Shown: piece after piece, positions 25,512 through 35,418 of the stretch | Layout: every line of letters starts with the position of its first letter | Numbering within the stretch: the first letter of the stretch is position 1 | Assembly (NCBI GenBank): GCA_963751165.1 | Contig: CAVVTP010000001.1 | Coordinates: 62,001 to 126,000 of the forward strand | Length of the DNA stretch: 64,000 nucleotides | Reading direction: 5' to 3' | Source of the DNA: Roseiarcus sp963751165 | GTDB taxonomy: Bacteria; Pseudomonadota; Alphaproteobacteria; Rhizobiales; Beijerinckiaceae | Notes under the pieces: model-generated | Databases searched by the model: none | What the model was told of the DNA's origin: nothing | The model's input: the letters and a program-made list of their open reading frames with translations, nothing else | Position numbers and translations under genes: made by a program

Positions 25512-25854
25512 GCTTTGTCCGCGCCGCCGACCGCTGGTTTTGCGCGGTGTTCGAGAAAGCCGCTGTCAGCCGGGCTGCGAGGAGGCTGCTGAGGATAGAG
25601 CTTTCGAAAGACGGGAAATGGCAACGCAGCTCGCAACCTTTCTCATTCCCGCGTACGCAGGGCGCCAGACCGTGCGGTCGAACCTTTCAGCGGCGCCTGT
25701 CGGGGCGGCGGCCTGGATTCCCGCATTTGCGGGGATGAAGGTTGGCGCATGGGTTTGCCCACATTAAGCAAATGCCGAACTGCATGAGGACGTCGCCGCC
25801 CATCGGCGGTATGGTCGCCGGAGGAGGTCGGCCGAGGCTGAGCGGGGCGAACGA
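25512..25854. repeat. REP-like intergenic DNA before the serine protease
   Basis: CATTCCCGCGTACGCAGGG near 25646 and GGATTCCCGCATTTGCGGGG near 25718 are the two arms commonly seen in dispersed ATTCCCGC...GCGGG repeats of proteobacteria. No gene is supported between the broken small ORF and the protease start. Confidence 0.5.
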
Positions 25855-27363
25855 ATGGCTGATGGAGGCCTAAGCGGTTTCCGCTCGCGCTCAGCGCGCT
25901 TCGCGCTGTTGTGGCTGGTCGGCGCGCTGTTTGCTTTCTCTCCGTCAGGAAGAGCAGCCGCCCAAACGGACCTGCCCGGCTATGCCCAGGCCGAAGACGC
26001 GTTCATGCGCCTCACGCTCGACGAGCGGGCCAAACTGCAAATCCTATTGACGGCGGCAGGCTACTGGCCAGCTGTTCCTGACGCCGATTTCAGCACCCGC
26101 CTGTTCAACGCGATCTTGAAATTCGAGGTCGACAACAGCTTCGTCCCGTTCGGCGTCGTGACAGGCGAGCAGATGGATCGCCTCATGGCGATCGCCGGTC
26201 CGTACCTGAACGCCTGGCAGTTCCAGATCGTCAGGCATCCCGCGACCAACAGCTGGATCTGGGTTCCGATCGGATTGCCACTGACGCAGGAAACGACTGC
26301 GACCGGCCTCGCCTATTTCAATCGGCCGCTAGGCGTCGTGTTGACCTACAATTCCTATCCCCAATTCTCCCTGCGCCTGTCGTTCGAGTCCCTGCGCAAC
26401 AAGCTGGAGCGCAGCGGCGCCAGGATCTATTATTCCAAGCTCTACCGGAACGAATTCTTTGTCCTTTCCTATTCCGACGGGATCACCGACGGCTACGCGC
26501 GGTATCACCAGACCGGACGCGGCGGCGTCGGCTTCACGCTCACCTGGAGCCACGCGGCCACCGACGCCCATATCGAGCGCATCGCGACCTTGATCTCCGG
26601 GTCCCTCTGGTCGTCTGAGACGGGCGCGCCGTTCACCTACCCGTTCACCGTCAGGACCGGCGCTCCGGCGATCGCTGCGGCGGCCGGGCCAAGCCCCGCT
26701 CCGCCGCCTTCTCCAACGGCTCCGGAACAAAGGGAGCCTCATACGCCTTCTTCGGGCGCCGGCGTCTTTGTGACCAACGAGGGCCACCTCATCACCAACG
26801 CTCATGTCGTCAAGGATTGCCTCGATATTCAGGTCGGCATGGGCCAGGGAGACTTCGAGGAGGGGAAACTCGTCGCAAAGGACCCGACCAACGATCTGGC
26901 GCTCCTGAAAGTGAACGCCAAGCCGGCGCGGGTGGGCGCGCTTCGATTCGGCGCCAGGCAGGGAGAGAATGTGGAAGCCTTCGGCTATCCGCTGAGCCAG
27001 GTGCTCGCGACCAGCGGAAATTTCACCACCGGCATCGTGACGGCGCTCGCCGGGATCGGCGACGACAGCCGGTTCTACCAGATTTCCGCGCCCGTTCAGC
27101 CGGGCAACTCCGGCGGTCCGCTCCTCGACGAGAACGGCAATCTCATCGGCGTCGTGTCGTCGAAGCTGAATTTTCTGAGCGAGATAAGGGCACAGGGCGA
27201 TATCCCAGAAAACGTGAATTTTGCGATCAAGGCTTCCGTCGTCGCCAACTTCCTTCAGGACAACAGCATCAAGTTCGCGATCGGTGAGGCGACAGAGGCA
27301 ATGAAGGGGCCCGACCTCGCCGACGAAGCGAAAGCGCTCAGCGCGTTCGTCGTGTGTCGTTGA
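25855..27363 (+). CDS. Exported trypsin-like (Deg/HtrA-type) serine protease without PDZ domain
   Basis: 502 residues with an N-terminal signal (LLWLVGALFAFSPSGRAAAQ). Residues 40-280 form a domain I do not recognise; its start resembles a peptidoglycan-binding-like helical unit (LTLDERAKLQILLTAAGY). After a Pro-rich linker (PSPAPPPSPTAPEQ) comes the chymotrypsin-fold protease: His in LITNAHVV, Asp in PTNDLALLKV, Ser in QPGNSGGPLLDENG. No PDZ domain follows, unlike DegP. Periplasmic quality control or regulated cleavage is likely; the start at ATG 25855 has a weak site. Confidence 0.88.
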   Translation: MADGGLSGFRSRSARFALLWLVGALFAFSPSGRAAAQTDLPGYAQAEDAFMRLTLDERAKLQILLTAAGYWPAVPDADFSTRLFNAILKFEVDNSFVPFGVVTGEQMDRLMAIAGPYLNAWQFQIVRHPATNSWIWVPIGLPLTQETTATGLAYFNRPLGVVLTYNSYPQFSLRLSFESLRNKLERSGARIYYSKLYRNEFFVLSYSDGITDGYARYHQTGRGGVGFTLTWSHAATDAHIERIATLISGSLWSSETGAPFTYPFTVRTGAPAIAAAAGPSPAPPPSPTAPEQREPHTPSSGAGVFVTNEGHLITNAHVVKDCLDIQVGMGQGDFEEGKLVAKDPTNDLALLKVNAKPARVGALRFGARQGENVEAFGYPLSQVLATSGNFTTGIVTALAGIGDDSRFYQISAPVQPGNSGGPLLDENGNLIGVVSSKLNFLSEIRAQGDIPENVNFAIKASVVANFLQDNSIKFAIGEATEAMKGPDLADEAKALSAFVVCR

Positions 27364-27378
27364 GTGACGGAGGCGGCG

Positions 27379-27532
27379 CCCGCCCCCTTTCTCCCGTTCG
27401 GGAGAAGAAGACGGGGATGAGAGGTGCCTCCGATCGCCGTTGGCCGCGCTGCTCCGCCAGCGGATAATCGCGCCGGCTCGGCTCCCTCATCCGGCGCTTC
27501 GCGCCACCTTCTCCCCGAAGGAGAAGGGCAGA
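27379..27532. repeat. Two hairpin repeats, including a CCCTCATCCGGCG-type alphaproteobacterial repeat
   Basis: TTCTCCCG-TT-CGGGAGAA near 27387 is a perfect 8-bp stem just past the protease stop and may end its transcription. A second element from about 27484 (CCCTCATCCGGCGCTTCGCG, then CTTCTCC-CCGAA-GGAGAAG) matches a repeat type very common in alphaproteobacterial intergenic DNA. Both lie between the convergent protease and monooxygenase genes. Confidence 0.6.
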
Positions 27533-27601
27533 CCCGCGTTGCCGCCATCGGGATCGAGAAGCCAACCCATCGCGCCGATCGCGAAGGCGACCGGTCGCGG
27601 T

Positions 27602-27940
27602 TCAGGCGGCCTCATTCCGCGCATTCGGATTCCTGATCGTCTGAAGGACGTCGAAGCCCTCGAACTCGGGATGGCCGAGATAGAGCGGCTTGTTGGCGCC
27701 GGCGTCGCGATGGGCGGCGCGGAAGTGTTCGGACTGGGTCCAGGCGGTGAAGGCCTCCTTGCTCGCCCACACCGTGTGCGACGAATAGAGCACGTGATCG
27801 TCGCGCTCAGGCCCGCGCAAGAGATGGAACTCGAGGAACCCGGGCACGCGGTCGAGATGCGTGTCGCGTGAGAGCCACACATTTTCGAACGCGCTCTCGG
27901 CGCCCTTCATGACCTTGAAGCAATTCATGGCGATATACAT
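27602..27940 (-). CDS. Antibiotic biosynthesis monooxygenase (ABM/IsdG-like) domain protein
   Basis: 112 residues, one dimeric alpha-beta barrel domain: YIAMNCFKVMKGAESAFENVW, PGFLEFHLLRGPERDDHVLY, and WASKEAFTAWTQSEHFRAAH, with the typical W...F...W/H helix. Relatives HmoA/IsdG degrade haem and others oxidise polyketides. The sequence near residues 5-20 (NCFKVMKG) and SEHFRAAH matches the haem-degrading subgroup. Stand-alone cytoplasmic protein. Confidence 0.88.
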   Translation of the reverse strand: MYIAMNCFKVMKGAESAFENVWLSRDTHLDRVPGFLEFHLLRGPERDDHVLYSSHTVWASKEAFTAWTQSEHFRAAHRDAGANKPLYLGHPEFEGFDVLQTIRNPNARNEAA

Positions 27941-28082
27941 GGCGATTTCCTTTCGAAATGGGGCGGCGCAAAAACCTCAATCCCTCACCGAGCGTCGAAT
28001 TTCGGTTAGCGATGATCTTGGCCTGATGTCCTCCGCGTTGTGGACGCGGGTTGCGGCCGGCTGGCCTCCGCCGCTTGAGGCC

Positions 28083-29578
28083 TTAATACACGAAGGCGTA
28101 GATCGTGCCGTTGGCAGCCACGTAAAAGCGGCCGTCGGCCCACAGAGGGGTCTGGAATCGCGTGACAGCGGCGCTGCCGCCGGCCGCGGCCACCAGCTGC
28201 GCGCCGTCGGTCCCGCGGAACCCATAAAGCTTGCCGTCGCCTTGAGCGCCGGCGACCCAGACAATCGGATTCGACGTGCCGTCGGTGGTGGTCACGATCG
28301 GCGCGCCGCTGCCGTTGAAAGAGGCGCACCAAGCGGTGGCGATGGCGCTCGCCGTGATCTCGAGCATGACCAGATTGCCCGACTGGCCGCTCGGGCAGTC
28401 CGCGCCACGCCTTCGAAGGCGACCATGGCGGCGTTCGAGCCTGGATAGGTCGCCATAGCGGTGATGATCTCGTTGGTCGATACCCGAGTCGTCGCGATTT
28501 GGCCGCCGATCCCGCCGAGATTCGCACGATTGAGCAGATACGCGTTGCCATCTTTGCCCAACGCGAGCACTCGGTGGATGACCGGAGAGACCGGGACGTC
28601 GATCGGAATGGCCGAAGTTCCCCCTAGATCGAGGTCCGCTTGGTCGAGGGCGTACCAATTCTTCGGCGCGAAGTAGTCGGCGGCATGGGTCGGATTGCTG
28701 AGCGTCGGCGGCAGGCGGAATACCGCTTCGCTGCCTCCCCAGGAGGATGACGAGCCGAAGCCGTTGCCCGTGGTCGCGAACAGGGACCCGCCGTCGAAGG
28801 CGACGCCGCTCTGTCCCCAACTGCCGCCACCCCCGACTTGGGTAGACCAGGCGCCGAACACCGCAGGGGTGGCCAGATTGAAGCCCACCACCATGCCGTA
28901 ATAGGCGCCGCAGTCGCCGTAGTGCCCGGCATAAGGGACGTAAAGCTTGCCGTTGGCGAGCGTGAGCGCGCTGCGCTGTCCCTGGGGCGCGTTGTCAAAG
29001 CCTCGGCCGAGGGCGGCAAGTCCGTTCTCGACGTCGACCGGCCAGCCCGGCGCCACTTCGCCGGTAGCGAGCGAAAGGCCGAACACGCGGTGGCGCGGCC
29101 CGCTGGTTGACGTCTGGACGAATGCTTCGAGATAAACGATCCCCGTCGACCGATCGATGGTCGGCGTGCCAGTGACGCCCATTGGGTCGATGTTGCCGCA
29201 CGGCAGCGCCGAGAGCGGAACCGGCGCCCCAAGGCTCTTCTCCCACACCTTCGCGCCGGTTTCGGCGTCGAGCGCATAGACCTTGTTGTTTTCCGTGGCG
29301 ACCACGATGCGCGCCGCGCCTCCCCCGGGCGGGACCCAAGAGAGGGGCTGGGCATAGACCGCGCCGTTGACCGTGGCGTTGAAATTGGGGTCGAGATGGA
29401 CATTCGCCGCATTCGCCCAGGCGAGCTTCGGCGCCACGTAAAGACCGCTGCGATCGGCGGCGCCATGATAGGTGATGCCGCTTCCGGCGGCGGCCGCGCC
29501 GCCGATGCCCGCGGCCGACGCCATCAGCAGCGTCAAGCCGCGCAAAATGCGCTCTCGCCACCCGTTCGGTTCGACCAT
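28083..29578 (-). pseudogene. Secreted PQQ-like beta-propeller protein with one frameshift
   Basis: Starts at Met 29578 with GGAGGGAAACG upstream and a signal (LRGLTLLMASAAGIGGAAAA). Propeller blades are visible as VVATENNKVYALDAETGAKV, RVFGLSLATGEVAPGWPV and VLALGKDGNAYLLNRANLGG. Near 28402 the frame breaks at MVAFEGVA and continues in another as CPSGQSGNLVMLEITASA to the true end AANGTIYAFVY. Joined length is about 498 residues. Such propellers serve as periplasmic dehydrogenases or scaffolds; the Trp-docking motifs are weak, so PQQ binding is not certain. Confidence 0.75.
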
Positions 29579-29745
29579 CGTTTCCCTCCGTGATGCAGCG
29601 GACGTGAGGCTTTCCCGGACACCGACGAACGTGCCACGATCGCAAGTCGACGCCAAGGCGCCGGCGCATGGCGGTCGAGGGCCCCACAGGCCGAAGCACT
29701 GGCAGCTTGGCGCGCCACCTTTCGGAAAACTTCAGCGCCGCCAAC

Positions 29746-31000
29746 CTAATGGGCGATGCCGGAGCCCGCAGCCTCGTCGATGAGGCGCCCCGCGGCAAAA
29801 CGGTCGAGGTCGAAGGGGCGACTGATCGGGTGGTGCGAGCCGGTCGCCATCAGATGCGCGAGCAGCGTGCCGCCGGCCGGAATCGCCTTGAACCCGCCGG
29901 TGCCCCAGCCGCAATTGAGGAAGATCCCGGGCGTCGGCGACGGCCCGATGATCGGCGACGAATCCGGGACGACGTCGACAATGCCGGCCCATTGCCGCAT
30001 GAGCTTGAGCTGTCCGAAGGCGGGGAACATTTCCGTCAGGCCGGAGACGACGATCTCCTGCATCGGCGGATTGCCGCGCTGGGCATAGGAGGGAATGCGG
30101 TCGAGCCCGCCGCCGAACACGATCTCGCCCTTGTCCGACTGGCTCGCATAGACGCCCGTCCCCAGATGGAGAACGACGATGTCGAGACAGGGCTTGACCG
30201 GCTCGCTGACCATCGCCTGCAGGGCGTAGGAATGGATCGGCAGTTTGACGGCCGCCTTGGCCATCAGTTGCGACGAATGGCCGGCGACCGCGACGCCGAC
30301 CGCCTCGGCGCGGATTTCGCCCAGCGTCGTCTCCACGCCGGCGCACGCGCCTTTCTGCATGACGAAGCCCGTGACCTCGCAGTTCTCGACAATGTCCACG
30401 CCGAGACCGTCCGCCGCGCGGGCAAAACCCCAGGCGACCGCGTCGTGCCGCGCCGTCCCGCCTCTTCTTTGCCAGACGCCGCCGTTCGGCAGGTAGCGCG
30501 AGTTCGAGCGACTGCGACATCAGTGGCAGGCGCTTGCGGATCTCGTCCGGCCCCCACAGCTCAGCGTCGACCCCGTTGAGCTGCATCGCGTTGGCGAGCC
30601 GAGCGGCGATCTCGAGCTGAGCGGCGGTGTGCGAAACGTTGAGGATGCCGCGCTGGCTCAGCATCACGTTGAAATTGAGCTCCCGCGACAGGCCCTCGTA
30701 GAGCCTCAGCGCGAGGTCGTACAGCGCGACGGACTCGGGATAGAAATAGTTCGAGCGCACGATCGTCGTGTTGCGCCCGGTGTTGCCGCCGCCGAGCCAA
30801 CCCTTCTCGATGACCGCCACGCGCGTGCGGCCATGGGTCTTCGCCAGATAATAGGCGGCCGCGAGGCCGTGGCCGCCCCCGCCGATGATCACGAAATCGT
30901 AGGCCGGCTTCGGCTTCGCCTTGCGCCACGCCTGCGTCCAGCCCTTATGGCCGCCGAGACCCTCGCGCAGAATTCTCAGCGCGGAATAGCGCGGGCTCAT
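29746..31000 (-). pseudogene. soxB: Sarcosine oxidase beta subunit with one frameshift
   Basis: Starts MSPRYSALRILREGLGGHKG at 31000, a strong SoxB mark, followed by FAD-binding VIIGGGGHGLAAAYYLAK and EKGWLGGGNTGRNTTIVRSN with the conserved flavin-linkage region. Near 30480 the frame shifts, and the second part (DIVENCEVTGFVMQKGACAG, LNCGWGTGGFKAIPAGG) runs to GIAH* at 29746. Joined length is about 417, normal for SoxB. SoxB carries the FAD and covalent FMN sites of heterotetrameric sarcosine oxidase. Its ATG overlaps the stop of the 64-residue ORF (ATGA). soxD and soxA lie 31 kb away at 61858. Confidence 0.82.
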
Positions 31001-31191
31001 CGTCCGGCCTTGATCGGGAGGACGCCGGCGAAGGTTTCGAGAGAATGGGGCGTCAGTTTCAGGCGGGCCTCCCTCAACTCCTTGAGGTCGAGCGCGGCAT
31101 GGCCGGTCCGACGCGCGGATCGCGCAGGGTCGGAGGACCGGCGGCCGTGGAAAACGTTGCGGCCTCGGCGCGGCGCCGCTGCTTGGCTCAC
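30997..31191 (-). CDS. Small basic ORF linking the DMGDH-like gene and soxB
   Basis: 64 residues starting at GTG 31191, whose last bases overlap the TGA of the upstream gene (GTGA), and ending in a TGA that overlaps the soxB ATG (ATGA). Such double 4-base overlaps are typical of translationally coupled operons and are the main evidence that it is real. The sequence is Arg-rich at the start (RRGRNVFHGRRSSDPARSAR) and then helical (LDLKELREARLKLTPHSLET). No cysteines, so it is not the zinc-binding SoxD subunit. Family not recognised; it may instead be a chance open frame. Confidence 0.45.
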   Translation of the reverse strand: MSQAAAPRRGRNVFHGRRSSDPARSARRTGHAALDLKELREARLKLTPHSLETFAGVLPIKAGR

Positions 31192-33602
31192 GCGCGCATC
31201 GCCTTACCTGCCGGATCATAGGGCGAGGGAGGAATGACGCGGGCCTTGCGTTCGGCCCCGACGACGTGAACCGTAAGCTCGCTCCCGACGCCCGCCGCCT
31301 CCGGCGCGATCAAAGCCATCGCCAGGCTCTTTCCGACGGTGTGCCCGTAGCCCCCCGAGGTGACGAACCCTGCCTTGTTTCCATTGAGCCAGACCGGCTC
31401 GTAGCCGGAGGCGTCGGCGTCGAGCGCTTCGACCTCGAGGGTGACGAGCCGAAGCGATGGGTTCGGACCATCGCGCTCGGCGAGCGCGCGCTTGCGGCCG
31501 ACGAAATCTTCTTTGTCCCAGGCGATCCAGCGGTCCATGCCGGTCATCCGTGGGGTATAGGCCTGGGTGAATTCGGCCGACCAGATGCCGAAGCTCTTTT
31601 CGAGCCTGAGCGCCAGAAGCGCGTTGTAGCCGTATTCCTTGACGCCGAGGTCCGCGCCCGCCGTGAGCAGGGTTCGACGCAATGCCCCATGCTCGAGCGC
31701 ATGGCAATTGATCTCGTAGCCGAGTTCGCCGGTCACCGACAGGCGCGCGACCTTCGCGCGAATGAGACCGACGTCGAGGACGGCGGCTCCCATGAACGGC
31801 ATGGTGGCGTTCGAGACGTCCTGGTGTGTCACACGCTCGAGGAGCGCGCGCGACTTCGGCCCTGCCAGGGAGAAGCCGACCACGTCGTCGGAAATGTCGC
31901 GCACCGACGCGCCCTGGCGCGCGTGGTCGGCGAACCAGCGCATATGCCACTGCCGAAGGTAGTAGGAACCTTCGATCCAGAAGGTTCCGTCGCCCCAGTT
32001 GATGATGGTAAGGTCGCCCTTGAGCTTGCCGGTCTCGGACAGCATCGGAGCAAGCTTTGCGCGTCCCGGCTTCGGAAGGCGCGCGGCCACGAGCCAGTCC
32101 AGCCAGCGCTCGGCCTCGGGCCCGGTCACCTCGTAGCGCGAGAACGGCGCGACATCGAGGAGGCCGACGCCTTCGCGCACGGCGCGGCATTCCGCGCCGA
32201 CGATGTCGAAAGCGTTCGAGCGTTTCAGCGTCGGTTTTTCCTTGAACCCGGGAGGGCCGAAGTAGAGCGGAATCTCCAGGCCCCAGGAGTTCCCCCACTG
32301 GCAGCCTGCGGCCGACATCGCGTCATAGGACGGCGTCGTTTTCAGCGGGCGTCCCGCCGGCAATTGCTCGTTTGGATATGTCATGACGAACCTGCGGGCG
32401 TAGAACTCGCCGGTCGTCTGCCTGATGTATTCCCGGTTGGAGGTATGGGCGCCGTAGCGGGCGATGTCGAGTCCGTAGACGTCTTCGGCGGTTTCTCCTT
32501 GAATCATCCATTCAGCCAGCGCCTTGCCGACCCCGCCGCCCTGCAGGAATCCAGCCATCACCCCGCAGGCGAGCCAGTATCCCGGCTTTCCTGCGATTGG
32601 ACCGACGAGCGGATTGCCGTCGGGAGAGAACGTGAACGCGCCGTTGACCCATTTCCGGATGCCCGCTCTCTCCAGCACTGGATACCGGCGGTGGACGAGT
32701 TCGAGCTCCTCCGAGATGCGGTCGAGGTTTTCCTGGAGAAGCTCGACCCCATAATCCCATGGCGCGCCGTCCATCGACCAATGTTGCGGGCGCGTTTCAT
32801 AGATGCCGACCAGTATCCCCTTCTGGTCCTGGCGCATGTAGGTGTAGCCCTCGAGGTCGACGACCATCGGCAATTCCGTCTTCATCGCCGCAACTTCAGG
32901 GATGGTCTCCGTAATGAGGTAATGGTGTTCGAGCGGGGACACCGGCAGATCGAGCCCCGCCATCCGGCCGAGCTGTTTGGCCCAGAGGCCGGCGGCGTTG
33001 ACCACGTGCACGGCGTTTATCGTTCCGTGCTCTGTGACGACGTTCCAGGTGCGATCGGGGCGTTGATGGAGTTCGACGACCTTGTTGTGCTCGATCACGG
33101 TCGCGCCACGCTTTTTCGCCGCGCCGGCGTAGGCCCAGACCGTGCCGGTGGTGTCGACGTAACCTTCGCGGTCGGCCCACATGCCCCCGAGCACACCATC
33201 GACGTTGATGATCGGGCAACGGGCTCGGATCTCCTCCGGCGCTATAAGGCGCACGTCCTCGATGCCGATCGCCTGGAAGCGGCGGTAGGACGATTGCAGC
33301 CACTCCCAGCGCTCCGGGGCCGATGCGACGTGAATGCCGCCCGTCATGTGCATGCCGATCGACTGGCCGGACTCCGCTTCGACCTCCTTGAGGAGGTCGA
33401 TCGTGTAGGCCTGCAAGATCGCCATGTTCGGGTTGGCGTTGAGCGCGTGGAACCCGCCAGCCGCGTGCCAGGACGAACCCGCGGTCAGGACGGAGCGCTC
33501 CACCAAGGCGATATCGGTCCAGCCAAATTTGGCCAGATGGTAGAGAACGGAGGCCCCCACCACGCCGCCGCCGATCACGACGACCCGATAGTGCGACTTC
33601 AT
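31188..33602 (-). CDS. Dimethylglycine/sarcosine dehydrogenase-like flavoprotein with GcvT domain
   Basis: 804 residues from the Met at 33602 (AAGGGG upstream). Residues 1-370 are a DAO FAD domain: VVIGGGVVGASVLYHLAKFG, SSWHAAGGFHALNANPNM with a His in the flavin-linkage position, and NPLVGPIAGKPGYWLACGVM. An FAO_M linker follows (GEFYARRFVMTYPNEQLPAG). Residues 420-700 are the folate-binding GcvT domain (FDIVGAECRAVREGVGLLDV, GELGYEINCHALEHGAL, GYNALLALRLEKSFG) and the end is GcvT_C. This layout is that of dimethylglycine dehydrogenase and related enzymes, which demethylate N-methylated glycines and pass the methyl carbon to tetrahydrofolate. The precise amine is not readable. First gene of a chain with the 64-residue ORF and soxB. 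Confidence 0.92.
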   Translation of the reverse strand: MKSHYRVVVIGGGVVGASVLYHLAKFGWTDIALVERSVLTAGSSWHAAGGFHALNANPNMAILQAYTIDLLKEVEAESGQSIGMHMTGGIHVASAPERWEWLQSSYRRFQAIGIEDVRLIAPEEIRARCPIINVDGVLGGMWADREGYVDTTGTVWAYAGAAKKRGATVIEHNKVVELHQRPDRTWNVVTEHGTINAVHVVNAAGLWAKQLGRMAGLDLPVSPLEHHYLITETIPEVAAMKTELPMVVDLEGYTYMRQDQKGILVGIYETRPQHWSMDGAPWDYGVELLQENLDRISEELELVHRRYPVLERAGIRKWVNGAFTFSPDGNPLVGPIAGKPGYWLACGVMAGFLQGGGVGKALAEWMIQGETAEDVYGLDIARYGAHTSNREYIRQTTGEFYARRFVMTYPNEQLPAGRPLKTTPSYDAMSAAGCQWGNSWGLEIPLYFGPPGFKEKPTLKRSNAFDIVGAECRAVREGVGLLDVAPFSRYEVTGPEAERWLDWLVAARLPKPGRAKLAPMLSETGKLKGDLTIINWGDGTFWIEGSYYLRQWHMRWFADHARQGASVRDISDDVVGFSLAGPKSRALLERVTHQDVSNATMPFMGAAVLDVGLIRAKVARLSVTGELGYEINCHALEHGALRRTLLTAGADLGVKEYGYNALLALRLEKSFGIWSAEFTQAYTPRMTGMDRWIAWDKEDFVGRKRALAERDGPNPSLRLVTLEVEALDADASGYEPVWLNGNKAGFVTSGGYGHTVGKSLAMALIAPEAAGVGSELTVHVVGAERKARVIPPSPYDPAGKAMRA

Positions 33603-34056
33603 TCGCGCCCCTTCCCAAGCCTTTTCCACCGCCGGTCGCGACGCTAGCGAAGGCGACAAGAAAGTCTAGACGCTCCTGTCCAGACCGTCGCTTCCCTCAT
33701 TTTTTCCAGGAACTGTGTCTTTTGTCTCCTGTCGCTCCGGGCCGAATTTGGATAGAGGTGAGTCATCGGCGGGCGGCGTCATCATGCTTTTCTCGAGGGG
33801 ACTGCTTTTGTGGGCGCGACATTGGGAGCTTGTCGCGGACGCGCTGCGTCGCCTTCCGGGCAGTTCACTTTTACCCGCGTTTTATATTACAGCTGCTGCG
33901 GGGCAAGTTCGAGGGCGGCCGGATTCGCGTCGAGGAGGGGTGACTGACGAGCGGACCAGAGGGCGCCTCGTCTCGGCTTGACGTTGAGGCTTCGCGCCCG
34001 CGATTGCGACAGGGGGAGTATGAGAGCGTGCGTGCGGTTCGGAGCCTTCGAGAAAG
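33603..34056. other. Divergent intergenic region upstream of the DMGDH-like and EPS-export genes
   Basis: 454 bases, no supported gene. It should hold promoters in both directions. The stretch 33690-33740 (CATTTTTTCCAGG, TGTGTCTTTTGTC) is locally A+T-rich. I see no consensus sigma-54 or sigma-70 pair. The barrel gene start at 34057 has only a weak GAGAAAG site. Confidence 0.35.
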
Positions 34057-35393
34057 ATGAATCGAAGCGCCGTTCTGACGCTCGGAGGGGCGCTGTTGCT
34101 TGGCGGCGCGAGCGGCGTGGATGCCGACGACCTCGACGCGTCGAACGCGGCTTCGTCCTTGAGCCTCGCCCCGCCGCTGTACGGAGTCTTTTCCCGCGTG
34201 CCGGAGAATTGGAGCGATCTGCCGGTGCAACTCCAGGTATCGCAAACCGTAGGCTATAACAGCAATATTTTGAACACTCCATTGACGACGGGGGGGACGA
34301 CGACGAATATTTATGGGACGCCAATAGCCAGCCTGACGTCGGTATCGAACTTCCGCGCCTCGACGAAAGCCTACTGGGAGGGCCAGGAATTCTTTGCTGA
34401 CGGCTCGCTCGGGGTGTACCGGTATTTCTCAGATGACGCGCTGAACTCGCTGTCGAACTCGTTCGACATAGGCGACAATTGGACCTATGGCTCGAAGTGC
34501 TCGGGGAAGCTGATCGCCTCGGAGCAGAAGGCGCCCGCCCAGCCAGGCTTCCAGGTCGGTTTCAACCAGCTGAACGTCGCCACGACGCTATCATTCAATG
34601 AAACCGCGACCTGCCGCATCACCGGCAATTATGGCTTCATCTTTAACTCCGGCGCCACCAAGTTGACCAATTCGGCCTCAATCGATACAGTCAACGATTT
34701 CAGAGAGCGAGTTCATTGCGGCCGGCATATCTTACACCGTCTCCGACACCAACAGCCTGCAGTTCCTGACGACCGTAACTGGGACCAACTATACGGGAAG
34801 GCAGGGTTCCACTGTTGAAGAATTAAACACAGTTGGTTTGCTCAACAACATAACCGAAGACCAACTCAGTTTAACCTATACCAAGAATCTAAGCCACGAT
34901 CTCGCGCTGACCGCATCGGTCGGCCTGGTGGGGAGTCCGCAACGGGTCGTTCACCCTGGATCCGGCTTCCGGCTTCGAGCCCGTATATTCACTCGCGGGG
35001 ACCTGGAAGGCGACGCCGAAGCTCGGCCTGCAGGCTTCAGTGTCGAAGACAGTTTCGCCTCCGGTCTCGATCATCGCCAACCTGCAGGTGACGGAGAGCG
35101 CCAATCTTGGGCTCACCTACATCCTTACGCCAAAGGTGGAGTTCGCCGCAGGCGTCCAGGCTTCGAGTTCGACCGGTGGTTTCGGCTCATTGCCGAGCGC
35201 CTCGGCGATCAACCCGGTGCTTCAGCCTTACAGCGCGAATCAGGATGTTTACAGCGCGAACGCGAGCATTAACTATACCATTACTCCTTTCGTCACCGCG
35301 AACCTCAGTTACACTCATAGCAGATCCGTGCAGGCGAACCTCGTGACGCCGACCGATGTGGTCTTGCTTGCCTTGACCTTCAGCCCGCATTGA
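34057..35393 (+). pseudogene. Outer-membrane beta-barrel protein of an EPS locus, two frameshifts
   Basis: Begins MNRSAVLTLGGALLLGGASG (signal). The rest shows alternating polar/apolar strands typical of a barrel (LQVSQTVGYNSNILNTP, VTANLSYTHSRSVQANLV) and ends in LTFSPH, with aromatic/hydrophobic strand residues near the C-terminus. Frames change near 34702 (into SEFIAAGISYTVSDTNSLQF) and near 34937 (into GSFTLDPASGFEPVYSLAGT). Joined length is about 445. It directly precedes the Wza-like gene and the EpsG-like gene on the same strand, the usual place of the outer-membrane barrel in EPS/exosortase loci. Function as an EPS porin is inference from context. Confidence 0.68.
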
Positions 35394-35418
35394 GATTCCA
35401 ATACCGGGAGCGTGGAAG

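Noticed and set aside
31266..33647. 793-codon open frame on the + strand
   Set aside because: Fully antisense to the DMGDH-like gene, whose + strand complement is open because of high G+C at third positions; no family motif.
33715..33981. 88-codon + strand ORF in the divergent spacer
   Set aside because: No motif and poor start context; sequence looks like a regulatory spacer.
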